64,000 nucleotides of DNA from Maribacter sp. PR1 (GCF_028464145.1 NZ_JAQPCG010000010.1:124001-188000), one strand, 5' to 3'. Positions 39,514 to 47,177 are shown, counted from the stretch's first letter. A program made the numbers and translations. The notes: a model not told the origin generated them from the sequence alone.

Positions 39514-39587
39514 GGCTCCGTGGCGCAACTGAATAGCGCATCAGATTTCGGCTCTGAGGGTTGGGGGTTTGAATCCCTCCGGGGTCA
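39514..39587 (+). tRNA. tRNA-Arg (anticodon TCG)
   Basis: All arms fold: acceptor GGCTCCG/CGGGGTC (two G-T pairs), D stem GCGC/GCGC, anticodon stem TCAGA/TCTGA with loop TTTCGGC (anticodon TCG, reading CGA), and T stem GGGGG/CCCTC with loop TTTGAAT. The discriminator is A at 39587. CCA is not encoded. The 3' half is shared with the end of a serine recombinase gene on the other strand, so this is the integration site of a mobile element. Confidence 0.93.
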
Positions 39588-41157
39588 CTAAACGGGATTT
39601 TTCACAAATTGAGTGGAATTTCCCGTTTTTTATTTCCTTCAAATTACCTGAAAACGAACCGATTGTGCCAAAAATTTCGTTGACCCGAAAAGTTTGAACT
39701 GCTTTGTTTTTGAAGTCATACACAATCCCGTCAGGGAACACCATATATTGTATGGCCCTTTTTGTTTCCAAATCCCCTAACTTCCATAAATACGGTAAGT
39801 TACAAGCGTAATCGAGTGCCATTTTTACTGACTTTTTGAGGTTTGAACTATTTATCCCGCTATTCTCCAATTTCATCTCCAATTCCCTTTGTTTAGCTTT
39901 CAGTTCAGGCATAAAAAGATCATATTGGGACTTTGTGATTTCGTTCAGCACTACATACCTTCTTTCCAATGTATTTATCTGCTCTCCGATTTGAGCGAGT
40001 TCTTTGGTCAATCGTTTTTGGTCGTTAAGTGCTTCTTGATTGTAAGCCAACAAGGTATCGTGTATGATATCGGTCAAAGGTTCGATATACTTTTTATCGG
40101 CTATGGTATACCTGTTCAAAACATTTATAAACTCTTCATGGAGCTTTTTTGCGCTTCTACTTTCCCTGCTTCCCTTACGCCTGTTCTTGTAATAATATAG
40201 CCCCTTTTTCTTCACAATAAACCCAGTATAAGGTGTCCCACAAACCGAAGATCTGACAAACTGTTTTAATGGCAGATTTTCATCGTCGTACGAATATTTC
40301 TTGGGTGTATCTCCCTCGTGAAGTAGATTATGGATCTTTAAAAAGATTTCTTTCGATATCAGGGCCTCGTGTTTTCCTTGAATCACTTCTCCAGGAATTA
40401 GGCTATTGACAATAAGTCCACAATAGAACGGGTTTCTAAAAAGATCGGTCAATTTTTTTGCGTTTATGTCCAGACCCTTTTCTTTGAGCCGTTTTGCAAT
40501 CTCGACATGGGACATATTGGAATTTGCCTTCCATAAAAAAGCCTGCTTCAACAATCTTCCTTCATTGGTGATTACAAAATTGGGGGTCTTTCCTTTACCG
40601 GGGTTCGTATTGGTGTATCCAAATGGGTAGGCTCCTGTCCAATGGCCCCTTCGTAACTTTTCCCGCATTCCAGTAATTGATTTGTCCCTACGGACCTGAT
40701 TGTCAAAGTGGGAAAACATATGATAGAGGTTTTCTTGAAAGGTGCCCGCACTCGTGGTTACATCGATTTCCTGGGTGGCGGATATAACGGCCACTCCCTG
40801 CTTTTTTAACTGCTCGCTGATATAGGCACCGTTCGCGCCCGTACGTGAAAACCTATCATAGGAATAGACAATGATATAGCCAATGTTCTTTCTCCTTTTG
40901 ACATACTTCAACATCCTTTGGAATTCCCTACGTTCATCGCTCTTTGCGGATTCATAGGTTCCCCCGAAATATTCCAGTACTTCCAATTCTTTTCGAAGTG
41001 CATACTCCTGGCAATATTTAAGTTGAGTGCTTAGACTGGCATTTTTGTCAAATTGCTCCTTACTTGAAACACGGGTGTAGATAACGGCCGTATTGTTTTT
41101 CCCTATAATCCTTCCCTTTTCCCTTTTGGCAAATTGATCAAATACCTCTAAGTTCAT
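39541..41157 (-). CDS. Large serine recombinase (integrase) of the mobile element
   Basis: 538 residues from the ATG of MNLEVFDQF, which overlaps the preceding small gene by ATGA; an in-frame ATG 27 bp upstream is less likely. The resolvase domain is at about 22-165 with catalytic S31 in YTRVSSKEQ and YDRFSRTG. A recombinase domain follows (HWTGAYPFGYTNTN), then a zinc-ribbon-like segment (VCGTPYTGF) where I expect more cysteines than the one seen, then a coiled coil at about 370-430 and a C-terminal tail. The last 15 codons and the TGA stop are the antisense of tRNA-Arg. It should catalyse integration and excision. Confidence 0.9.
   Translation of the reverse strand: MNLEVFDQFAKREKGRIIGKNNTAVIYTRVSSKEQFDKNASLSTQLKYCQEYALRKELEVLEYFGGTYESAKSDERREFQRMLKYVKRRKNIGYIIVYSYDRFSRTGANGAYISEQLKKQGVAVISATQEIDVTTSAGTFQENLYHMFSHFDNQVRRDKSITGMREKLRRGHWTGAYPFGYTNTNPGKGKTPNFVITNEGRLLKQAFLWKANSNMSHVEIAKRLKEKGLDINAKKLTDLFRNPFYCGLIVNSLIPGEVIQGKHEALISKEIFLKIHNLLHEGDTPKKYSYDDENLPLKQFVRSSVCGTPYTGFIVKKKGLYYYKNRRKGSRESRSAKKLHEEFINVLNRYTIADKKYIEPLTDIIHDTLLAYNQEALNDQKRLTKELAQIGEQINTLERRYVVLNEITKSQYDLFMPELKAKQRELEMKLENSGINSSNLKKSVKMALDYACNLPYLWKLGDLETKRAIQYMVFPDGIVYDFKNKAVQTFRVNEIFGTIGSFSGNLKEIKNGKFHSICEKSRLVTPEGFKPPTLRAEI
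39590..39631 (+). terminator. Hairpin after tRNA-Arg
   Basis: AAACGGGA (39590-39597) pairs with TCCCGTTT (39621-39628) over a 23-nt loop, followed by T-rich sequence. It lies inside the recombinase reading frame, so the tRNA transcript now ends in a terminator contributed by the element. Confidence 0.6.
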
Positions 41158-41327
41158 ATGTTCCCTTTTTGGACATGGCGGCAAACTATGTTGGCGAATT
41201 CCCGGAGTTGTTCCACGATCTTTTTCGCTTCTTCCTCCTGGCAGTCTTCAAAACCTTTATAAGTCTTGAGCCATGTACTGTTGAATGTTCTGTTTTTCCG
41301 CTTTAGCTCGATTATCGGGTTTGACAT
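41154..41327 (-). CDS. Small hypothetical protein upstream of the recombinase
   Basis: 57 residues (MSNPIIELKRKNRTFNSTWL to HVQKGNI). The stop overlaps the recombinase ATG (ATGA), which strongly suggests a real, translationally coupled gene. It is mostly helical by composition, with KTYKGFEDCQEEEAKKIVEQ and two later cysteines or histidines (CRH). It could be a recombination directionality or regulatory partner of the recombinase, but only the arrangement supports that. No family is recognised. Confidence 0.6.
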   Translation of the reverse strand: MSNPIIELKRKNRTFNSTWLKTYKGFEDCQEEEAKKIVEQLREFANIVCRHVQKGNI

Positions 41328-41463
41328 TTCCGTTAAATAGCAATAGCTCCTTCATGTTGTAAGGTCACCACCGTATTTGCATAAGCAGGCTTTAATTTAC
41401 CCTTTTTAACTATTTAAATCCAGTATCGGATGACAATTTTATTCCTTGAATATCAATGGTTGG

Positions 41464-41754
41464 TTAACTTCTTTTTGTTTTTGCCAGAGGGGAGACTTTT
41501 TTCCTGAATATCCTGTTTACACAAACAATCTTGCCATTGGTTTGTTTGATTTCCAGGTTCTGAAAATCATGTTGTTTCAACATATCGATGATACGCTCCC
41601 CTGTGTCCAATCGTTCCAGACCTTCAATAGCATCGACCTCCCCGTTCTTGATGATCACTTTGATGGACAGGAACCTTTTACTGCGTATCATCTCCAATAC
41701 CTGGATCTCGGAGGGGGTCATTCCTGAAGGTTTTTGCTTGTTGTTATTTTCCAT
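41464..41754 (-). CDS. Hypothetical mobile-element protein
   Basis: 96 residues. The N-terminal part (MTPSEIQVLEMIRSKRFLSI) reads like a short helical DNA-binding segment. It is followed by strand-rich sequence (IKVIIKNGEVDAIEGLERLD) and a basic tail (RKKVSPLAKTKRS). It lies 11 bp downstream of the relaxase gene and probably belongs to the same transcript. It may be an accessory or repressor protein of the element. I do not recognise the family. Confidence 0.65.
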   Translation of the reverse strand: MENNNKQKPSGMTPSEIQVLEMIRSKRFLSIKVIIKNGEVDAIEGLERLDTGERIIDMLKQHDFQNLEIKQTNGKIVCVNRIFRKKVSPLAKTKRS

Positions 41755-41765
41755 AAGTTCAAGTT

Positions 41766-42815
41766 CTAGAAGCCCAGCCCTTTCCTTTTCTTCTTTCTTT
41801 TGGACTTCTTCTTATTAATATCATCTTTGAGTTCCAGTTTGAAAGGATTCCACTCCGCTTCATCCAATAAAGGCCCGGTCATTCCATTTTCCTTAATTTC
41901 TCCCACATGACTTTTTGATTGTTGAGCAGAATTTCGAGTGCCTTTTGCAGTCCCATTATTTCTTGGTTCAACCTTGACTGTTCCTTCATCGTTTCCTTCG
42001 TGAGCTTGATCAGTTCCCCGTTCTTTTCCATTAGCCGATAATATAACTGAACGGTCTCTTGTTTGCTCATAATCGATTTGTTTTACAATACTGTTCCATG
42101 AGAATTTTTTGCCTAGGGTACTGCCTTTATATACCACATCTTGATATTTGAAAGATATCCCCGAAACCCTGCCTGTGGTTTTGCTTACGTTGAATCTTGG
42201 CGAGATATTTTGCTCTTGTAGCAACTTGATAAATTCTGTTGTGTCCATTGCTTTTGAGATTGCCGAACCGATTCGCTCCTGTAGGACAAGTTTGATAGGT
42301 ACATCGCCTGTTCTAAGGGTTTTCTCTATTTCCTTTTGGTCAAGTGATTTTTTTCCACCAATTTTTGTTGAAATCTGAGTCAATCCATATTTCTTCTCCA
42401 AATCATTGAGCACTTCCCGGCTTCTTCTTTTAATGTTACTGTCACTCGTTATCCTGCCTGAATACCTGACCCTATTGGCCACTATATGGATGTGTTCGTG
42501 TTCCGTGTCCGTATGACGGTACATAATGAACTGGTTGTTATCGAAGCCCATCTTCATTAGATAGTCACATCCGAATGAAGCAAACTCCTTATCGTTCAAT
42601 TCATCTGAGTAGGGCAGGTTCAAGGAAACATGAAGGACCGCATTCCCAAGTCCCGGACGCATTTGCCTGATCAAATTGAATTCCTGTGTCATGTTTACCG
42701 CTGTGGAAGGCTCTATATTGGAATCGATGACATATCCTACTCCTTCGTTTACCTTTTTTTCATTGTAGACCAGAACACCATAGAAATCTTTCCCTATTGT
42801 TATCTTACCTATCAT
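41766..42815 (-). CDS. mobA: MobA/VirD2-type relaxase
   Basis: 349 residues. The N-terminal relaxase domain (about 1-150) has tyrosines at 12 and 17 as candidate nicking residues and the histidine cluster H101, H106, H108, H110 in HTDTEHEHIH for metal binding. It should nick oriT and pilot the strand during mobilization. The C-terminal 100 residues are low-complexity, polar and end in a Lys-rich tail (KKKSKRKKKRKG). The start overlaps mobC by 11 bp. A second reading frame within the C-terminal part may be coding (see 41879-42070). Confidence 0.9.
   Translation of the reverse strand: MIGKITIGKDFYGVLVYNEKKVNEGVGYVIDSNIEPSTAVNMTQEFNLIRQMRPGLGNAVLHVSLNLPYSDELNDKEFASFGCDYLMKMGFDNNQFIMYRHTDTEHEHIHIVANRVRYSGRITSDSNIKRRSREVLNDLEKKYGLTQISTKIGGKKSLDQKEIEKTLRTGDVPIKLVLQERIGSAISKAMDTTEFIKLLQEQNISPRFNVSKTTGRVSGISFKYQDVVYKGSTLGKKFSWNSIVKQIDYEQTRDRSVILSANGKERGTDQAHEGNDEGTVKVEPRNNGTAKGTRNSAQQSKSHVGEIKENGMTGPLLDEAEWNPFKLELKDDINKKKSKRKKKRKGLGF
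41879..42070 (-). CDS. Candidate overlapping gene inside mobA: coiled-coil protein
   Basis: 63 residues in another frame on the same strand as mobA, starting with ATG. The product (MSKQETVQLYYRLMEKNGEL onward) has regular spacing of Leu, Ile and Met typical of an amphipathic helix or coiled coil over almost its full length, ending WEKLRKME. In this interval the mobA frame reads as polar low-complexity sequence (NGKERGTDQAHEGNDEG). The alternative frame thus looks more protein-like than the annotated one. Real expression is unproven. Confidence 0.45.
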   Translation of the reverse strand: MSKQETVQLYYRLMEKNGELIKLTKETMKEQSRLNQEIMGLQKALEILLNNQKVMWEKLRKME

Positions 42816-43152
42816 TGTTCGAGATACTTGATTTGAGCTGTTTCAATAGCATTTTTACCTCCTCCAATTGTTTATGAATGCTGAAAGGGTCACGGATACC
42901 TGAGTTCGAGACCCTAGTGAGTTGGTTCAGGTTGTTTCCCATCCGGCTCAGTTCGATAAACAGTTTCCGGTCCAAAGGATCTACCTTTTTCGTTGGCAGG
43001 GATTTTCCCGTACATTTTCTTCGGATATACCCGGCGACTGACAGCCCAATGGTCTCCGCATTATTGGTAATGATCACGTATTCACTTTGTGAAACCCTAA
43101 AGGCGATGACAATCGTCCTTTTTTTTGATATGTCCTTTTTAGGTCTTGCCAT
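42805..43152 (-). CDS. mobC: MobC-like mobilization (relaxosome) protein
   Basis: 115 residues. A basic N-terminus (MARPKKDISKKRT) leads into a ribbon-helix-helix-like region (IAFRVSQSEYVIITNNAETI, LSVAGYIRRKC), followed by the family segment LSRMGNNLNQLTR and a coiled C-terminus. MobC proteins bind oriT and help the relaxase. It is first in the minus-strand operon mobC-mobA-orf96, and the region just upstream is the expected oriT. Confidence 0.88.
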   Translation of the reverse strand: MARPKKDISKKRTIVIAFRVSQSEYVIITNNAETIGLSVAGYIRRKCTGKSLPTKKVDPLDRKLFIELSRMGNNLNQLTRVSNSGIRDPFSIHKQLEEVKMLLKQLKSSISNNDR

Positions 43153-43189
43153 TTTCTATGGTTTTGGTATTGTTCTAAAGGTCATTTGT

Positions 43190-43221
43190 AAACGAAGTGC
43201 GCAGTTTTTGTTTACAAAAAC
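43190..43221. other. Candidate origin of transfer (oriT)
   Basis: Immediately upstream of mobC lies AAGTGCGCAG (43195-43204), similar to the TAAGTGCGC nick region known from IncQ-type plasmids. It overlaps by one base a perfect inverted repeat GTTTTTGT-TT-ACAAAAAC (43204-43221). An inverted repeat beside a conserved nick motif next to mobC is the normal oriT layout. The nick position and the match to this relaxase type are unverified. Confidence 0.4.
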
Positions 43222-43725
43222 ACAACTTGCTCCGTGACCTCCGATCAACTATACCACAAACCTATTGTCTATTGATTGTTTACAAGGGATTTGCCGTACA
43301 GAGTTATATGTACGGTAAATTTATCCAGTGTTGGAAATAAGGAATTGGACGAAATCACAGGGGTGAGTTTCTATGGAAAGGGAGAAAAATGGTCAATGTA
43401 TGAATATACCCTTAATTTTAATCTCTTTACCAGTTGTCCAATTGTCATTTTCCAAACTGATTTTTAAAGCCCGTTTGGGCCAATAGTGGAAAGGGAAAAA
43501 ACAGAAAGGGTATGACATTGAGGAAAGGGAACTTAAAAATGGTGATTGTTCAATAATGAGGCTTGGCACCTTATCCGCAAACAGCCTTAACATAGCAAAT
43601 CATCAAGACAAATTTATTAGCGTTTTGAAAAATCCTTACCTCTATACGATGATTACCAGTGTTCTTTTGTCCAGTTTCCTTCCTGTATATTTTACTTTAA
43701 TCCTCCTTTATTTTCCTTGGAGCAC
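43222..43725. other. Non-coding stretch upstream of mobC
   Basis: No convincing gene is seen. It holds an imperfect hairpin at 43291-43318 (TTGCCGTACA / TGTACGGTAA, one mismatch). Small frames on both strands here have aromatic-rich or random composition and no good start context. The stretch ends at the paired palindromes. Confidence 0.5.
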
Positions 43726-43745
43726 ATGATCATTTAAATGATCAT
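43726..43745. repeat. Perfect 20-bp palindrome
   Basis: ATGATCATTTAAATGATCAT reads the same on both strands. Its centre is exactly 22 bp from the centre of the next palindrome, about two helical turns. Likely a binding site for a dimeric DNA-binding protein. Confidence 0.8.
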
Positions 43746-43748
43746 ACA

Positions 43749-43766
43749 TTTGTACGATCGTACAAA
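43749..43766. repeat. Perfect 18-bp palindrome
   Basis: TTTGTACGATCGTACAAA is self-complementary and lies three bases after the previous palindrome, five bases before the IS end. Together they look like a tandem operator or iteron-like site belonging to the mobile element. Confidence 0.8.
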
Positions 43767-43843
43767 AAATGTGTCTCGTCCTGAAAAAAGTTGTCACTTA
43801 AAGCGGTTGATACTATAACGAGTTTACACATTTTTCAATAATC

Positions 43844-44857
43844 TTAGGTCAGGTTTACACCCAAGGTTCCCTTTGTTATCATGCAGGGGTTTGTTCCCTG
43901 ATCATATTTATGTCTTTCCTTCCAATAATTTTTCCATGCCCTTGGTATCGGTCCGTGGGACATGTGGGCCGAATCGGGGGTCTGCATATTGAGACTTAGA
44001 TGGGGCCTACGGCCATTGTAAGAGGAGACGATGTCCCCGAACATATCTATTGCCTCCACTTTGAGCCTTGGTCTATTGTTCTTGAGCCATTCGGTCTTCA
44101 GTATGCCGTTCACCCTTTCGGCTATTGCATTTTCCAAGGGATCCACCTTTTCTGTCATACTGATCCCGATGCCGGCACCCTTAAGGATGCTTATGTACCT
44201 GTCGCAGCAGTACTGGATGCCCCTGTCCGAATGGTGCACCGGTTTGGGACCGGTCCCATGCGGCAACTGTGATATGGCCATGTTCAGGGCGCCGATCGCA
44301 CCGGAGGCCGTTAGTTTTGGGGATATGTCCCATCCTATTATCTTCCTGGAATATGCGTCCGTGACGAGCGAAAGGTACATGAATCCCTCCATCGTGTCGA
44401 TATAGGTTATGTCACTGACCCAGAGCTGGTGTGGGGCATCGACCGTCATCTCCCTTGCCAGGTTGGGGTACCGCCGAAACGAATGGTGTGAATTGGTGGT
44501 CCTTGCCCTGCCTCTGGAGCGTCGCAGCAGCATCGAGTTTTCCCGCAGGAGGGCGAAGAGCGCATCCATGCCCATTGAAACCTGTTGTGGGCAGGATGGC
44601 CCGAAGATGATGCTGTGGAGCTTGCGCACGCCCACGCCGGGAAGTATGGCGCGTTCATTCTGAACCATCTCGAGCACCAACTGCTTTTCGGCAAGTGTCC
44701 TGTACTCGTATCTCAAAAACTTATAATAGGCCTGTCTCGTTTTGCCAAACAGTCCGCACAGCGTCCCAACACTTGTTTTGGGCATGGTCTCTTTCATTTC
44801 TTGGACTGTTTGGCACCAGACTTTTTCTGATGTTGATCTTAAGGTCCCTTTCCGCAA
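43844..44857 (-). CDS. IS3-family transposase OrfB (DDE integrase domain)
   Basis: Up to 337 residues; in IS3 elements the functional product is an OrfAB fusion made by -1 frameshifting. The DDE residues are visible in WVSDITYID, HHSDRGIQY and the Glu of NAIAERVNG. The N-terminal part has the HTH_21-like segment (GVGVRKLHSIIF). The frame is intact to the stop, so the transposase may be active. It overlaps orfA by 137 bp. Confidence 0.9.
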   Translation of the reverse strand: MRKGTLRSTSEKVWCQTVQEMKETMPKTSVGTLCGLFGKTRQAYYKFLRYEYRTLAEKQLVLEMVQNERAILPGVGVRKLHSIIFGPSCPQQVSMGMDALFALLRENSMLLRRSRGRARTTNSHHSFRRYPNLAREMTVDAPHQLWVSDITYIDTMEGFMYLSLVTDAYSRKIIGWDISPKLTASGAIGALNMAISQLPHGTGPKPVHHSDRGIQYCCDRYISILKGAGIGISMTEKVDPLENAIAERVNGILKTEWLKNNRPRLKVEAIDMFGDIVSSYNGRRPHLSLNMQTPDSAHMSHGPIPRAWKNYWKERHKYDQGTNPCMITKGTLGVNLT

Positions 44858-45161
44858 TGTCTATCATTTTGTTGGCGGCCAGATTTTTGAGCTTCTCGCT
44901 TGCCAGATCGGACTCAAGTTCCCTGATCCTGGCCAGCATCCCCTCCGGGGAGTCCGGTAGGACAGTTGAGGCCGGTTCCTTGGTGGTACCGTCGTTCGGC
45001 AGGGCCTGGTCCGGACAGAACCTTTTCACCCATTGTTGCACGGATGAAGGTGTTTTGAGACCATACAGTTTTGCCGTTGCCGCCATGCTGAGATCCGATC
45101 CCAGATAGTGGGAGGCAACCTTTCGTTTAAAATCGTCCGAATAGGAGTTTACACTTTTCAT
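44721..45161 (-). CDS. IS3-family OrfA (helix-turn-helix, leucine zipper)
   Basis: 146 residues from MKSVNSYSDDFKRK; this ATG gives the normal OrfA N-terminus, while an in-frame start 54 bp upstream would reach the terminal repeat. The HTH is around SMAATAKLYGLKTPSSVQQW, followed by a helical heptad region (ARIRELESDLASEKLKNLAA). OrfA binds the IS ends and is the N-terminal half of the OrfAB transposase. Confidence 0.88.
   Translation of the reverse strand: MKSVNSYSDDFKRKVASHYLGSDLSMAATAKLYGLKTPSSVQQWVKRFCPDQALPNDGTTKEPASTVLPDSPEGMLARIRELESDLASEKLKNLAANKMIDIAERDLKINIRKSLVPNSPRNERDHAQNKCWDAVRTVWQNETGLL
44820..44828 (-). promoter_or_regulatory. Probable programmed -1 frameshift site
   Basis: On the minus strand AGAAAAAGT carries five A and a G at the point where the orfA frame (I-R-K-S) and the orfB frame (S-E-K-V) overlap. 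Such A-runs are the usual slippery sites for OrfAB production in IS3 elements. Confidence 0.6.
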
Positions 45162-45214
45162 GATTAAATTTAAATTATTGCTTCTATCATGACAACCTAT
45201 TCTAGGACAAGACA

Positions 45215-45730
45215 AGGGTTAAATGGCCCAAGAACATGATACCTACATGTAATTCAATATTAAGTGATTTGGATTATACGATTAGGAACATAGGAAATCC
45301 AAAGAGATTTCCAATCCTTTCTTCTTTCTCCCTTTCCACAAAAGAGCGCCCGACAGGGCGCCACCTTCCATGACCAAAACACAATGGTTTCTTGTAGGGA
45401 AACAACCAATTTAACGGAATGGAGAAATCTTTTTGGTAGCGGTGAGAGAATAAATGCAAGAGGGCGATAAAGCGTCCTCTTGTTTTTATGAGTGATCCAG
45501 AGGATGTTGATATCAAATTGGGAACAAACTCACTGTTTTGTCATATTCCTATACTGTGACATTCCCACTGAATTCTATAAGGGACTGTTATTGCATTCTG
45601 CTTTGACATATTCTTTATCTGGCTTTCCTGTCAAAAAGAAGAAATAACAGAAACCCAATCGACATTACTTAAATTTTCCAATAAGTGTAATGCACATGCA
45701 TATAAGTTATCACCCAAAAATCAATCTGTC
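45215..45730. other. Non-coding stretch with two strong hairpins
   Basis: Two GC-rich stems stand out: GCGCCC-GACA-GGGCGC at 45346-45361, which reads as a terminator on the minus strand (followed there by TCTTTT), and a 9-bp stem at 45458-45481 followed by T-rich sequence on the plus strand. The 100 bp between them contain no convincing gene; the 80-codon minus-strand frame here looks accidental. The pair could be remnants of terminators or the ends of a small structured RNA. Confidence 0.45.
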
Positions 45731-47177
45731 CTAGTTACTGTTTGTAGTATTGTTTGTATACGGTTCGTTGGTTTCAAAAAGTGCCCTTATCTCCCTTTTT
45801 TCGGATGATTTTATATGAGTTACTGCTTTTTGGCAAAAGTCATTGAACAATGTAGGATTGTCCAGGTTACCGTTGACCCATTCTGCCAAATATCCATTGA
45901 ATCCTTCAAAACCCATGGTTTGGATCAGCTTATAAAATGCCACGGCCCCTTTATTGATTTCAAGATATTCCGCTCCATCGGCATAGAGCAATGGTGGTTC
46001 TTGGTTGGGCTCGTTATTTTTGTCCTTGCCATACTTTTCCAACTTTTCTTGATAAGCTGATTACCGCTTCCCCACCTATTTCATTTTTCACATACAAGAG
46101 TCCCAACGCCTCTGGCAACCCTATTGTAAGCATATCCGCCCCTTGCACATTGGCAATGGTCAAGTTTTTTTGCAGCCACAGTTTGGCCAATCCACTACCG
46201 ATGGTTTGATAGAGATAGGCTTTTTCCTGTAAACCTTCGGTATCGGCCACCCAACCTTCTTTTTCAGAAAGTGCAATGGTATTGGCAAAGGTATACCGAT
46301 CGTCTTGCCAACGGTGTATTTCTACCAATTGAAGTTGATTGTCGACCGAATTGGCCCCAAAGTTGGTTTGCATAAAAGCAACCCCTTTTTTTAATGCTTC
46401 TTGATAGAGGTCCACATTGAACGAATGGGTGGGTTTATGCAGAATGGAATAGTCTATATTCCCGGCCTTGCCCTTGCCAACGCTATAGTCTGATGATCCT
46501 ACCTGCCAATTGAACACTTGGGGTTTCTTAATGGTATAGATGGAAGTGGTTCTACCATCTTCAGTTTCCATTTTTTGTAAGGCTCCGGCCGTAAACGGAA
46601 TTTGGCCTTCTTCGGTACTAATAATAATTTTACCTGTAACCCAATCGGCATCCGTAGCAAACACATTTTGGGTAAGGGCAAAGGCATTATCAACAGTGGC
46701 CATTCTGGAATCCAGACGTTCCAATCCCTGTTCTTGGCGTTTCCGGTTTTCCAATAACTCCTTGTCGCTATCATATCCTTTCACAGGTAAAAAATCCTGA
46801 AGACTACCAAAACTTCCCTTTTTGGTCAAATCTGCCTGAAAATCGCTCTGCACAAAACCGACATATTGTTTGCTCCCTACCAAGGAAAGCTGCAACACGC
46901 TATCTTTTTGTAAGGTAGACGGGATTGGATAGGCGGTCAGGTTTTGCTCGACATCCCCTTTTCCCATGGTCAATTCTTGTCCGTTCAGCTTCACATTGGA
47001 TAATTGGACAAAATCCTTGGTATTGAAAAACAAGGTATCTGCCCCCTTTTCGTTGTTCAATGTGATATCAGCAGTAAATTCTGCCCTTCTTTTTGAAGGA
47101 AATAGATCCAATTTTACATCGATTGTTTCATATTTGGGCTGTGGTTTGGTTTCCAGATACTTGTATTTTATCTCGTA
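45731..47177 (-). pseudogene. Decayed M1-type metallopeptidase-like domain
   Basis: The frame continues directly from the permease after its TAG codon (YEIKYKYLETKPQPKYETID), runs to 46014, and resumes in another frame (EKYGKDKNNEP to the stop at 45731), so at least one frameshift lies near 46040. The fold is that of the peptidase half of the ABC permease/M1 aminopeptidase fusion known in flavobacteria. Where HEXXH is expected the sequence reads TIGSGLAKLWLQ, and the later acidic motif reads IGLPEALGL. Zinc and catalytic residues are therefore gone. Loss of the catalytic motif may be older than the frame lesions. Confidence 0.75.

Larger units (their letters stand above)
39514..43766. mobile_element. 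Integrative mobilizable element at tRNA-Arg (far end not found)
   Basis: A site-specific serine recombinase ending in the tRNA, two small proteins, a relaxase, a MobC-like protein and a possible oriT lie together on the minus strand. This is the minimal set for an element that integrates and can be mobilized by another conjugation system; no type IV secretion genes are visible. The left boundary is the tRNA 3' part. The right boundary is uncertain: an IS3 element and a decayed locus follow, and no repeat of the tRNA end was found by eye up to 64 kb. Confidence 0.7.
43772..45214 (-). mobile_element. Intact IS3-family insertion sequence
   Basis: 1443 bp with terminal inverted repeats: TGTCTCGTCCTGAAAAAAGT at the left end and, on the other strand, TGTCTTGTCCTAGAATAGGT at the right end, both continuing TGTCA. 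It contains overlapping orfA and orfB with a slippery A-run. No clear target duplication is seen next to the ends. It is visibly more GC-rich than its surroundings, pointing to recent arrival. Confidence 0.85.

Noticed and set aside
41700-41730. GGAGGGGGTCATT resembling part of the tRNA-Arg 3' end, as possible attachment site copy
   Set aside because: Only a few bases agree, order differs, and it lies inside a plausible coding gene of the element.
43276-43593. Two small frames (63 and 66 codons) upstream of mobC
   Set aside because: They overlap on opposite strands, show aromatic-rich or random composition, and share the interval with a hairpin and the presumed oriT region.
43760-45225. Target site duplication of the intact IS3 element
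   Set aside because: Bases next to the ends (AATG on the left, AGGG on the right) do not match at 3-4 bp.
45274-45516. 80-codon open frame on the minus strand
   Set aside because: Composition (many Phe, Arg, His), no start context and two strong hairpins inside make it an accidental frame.
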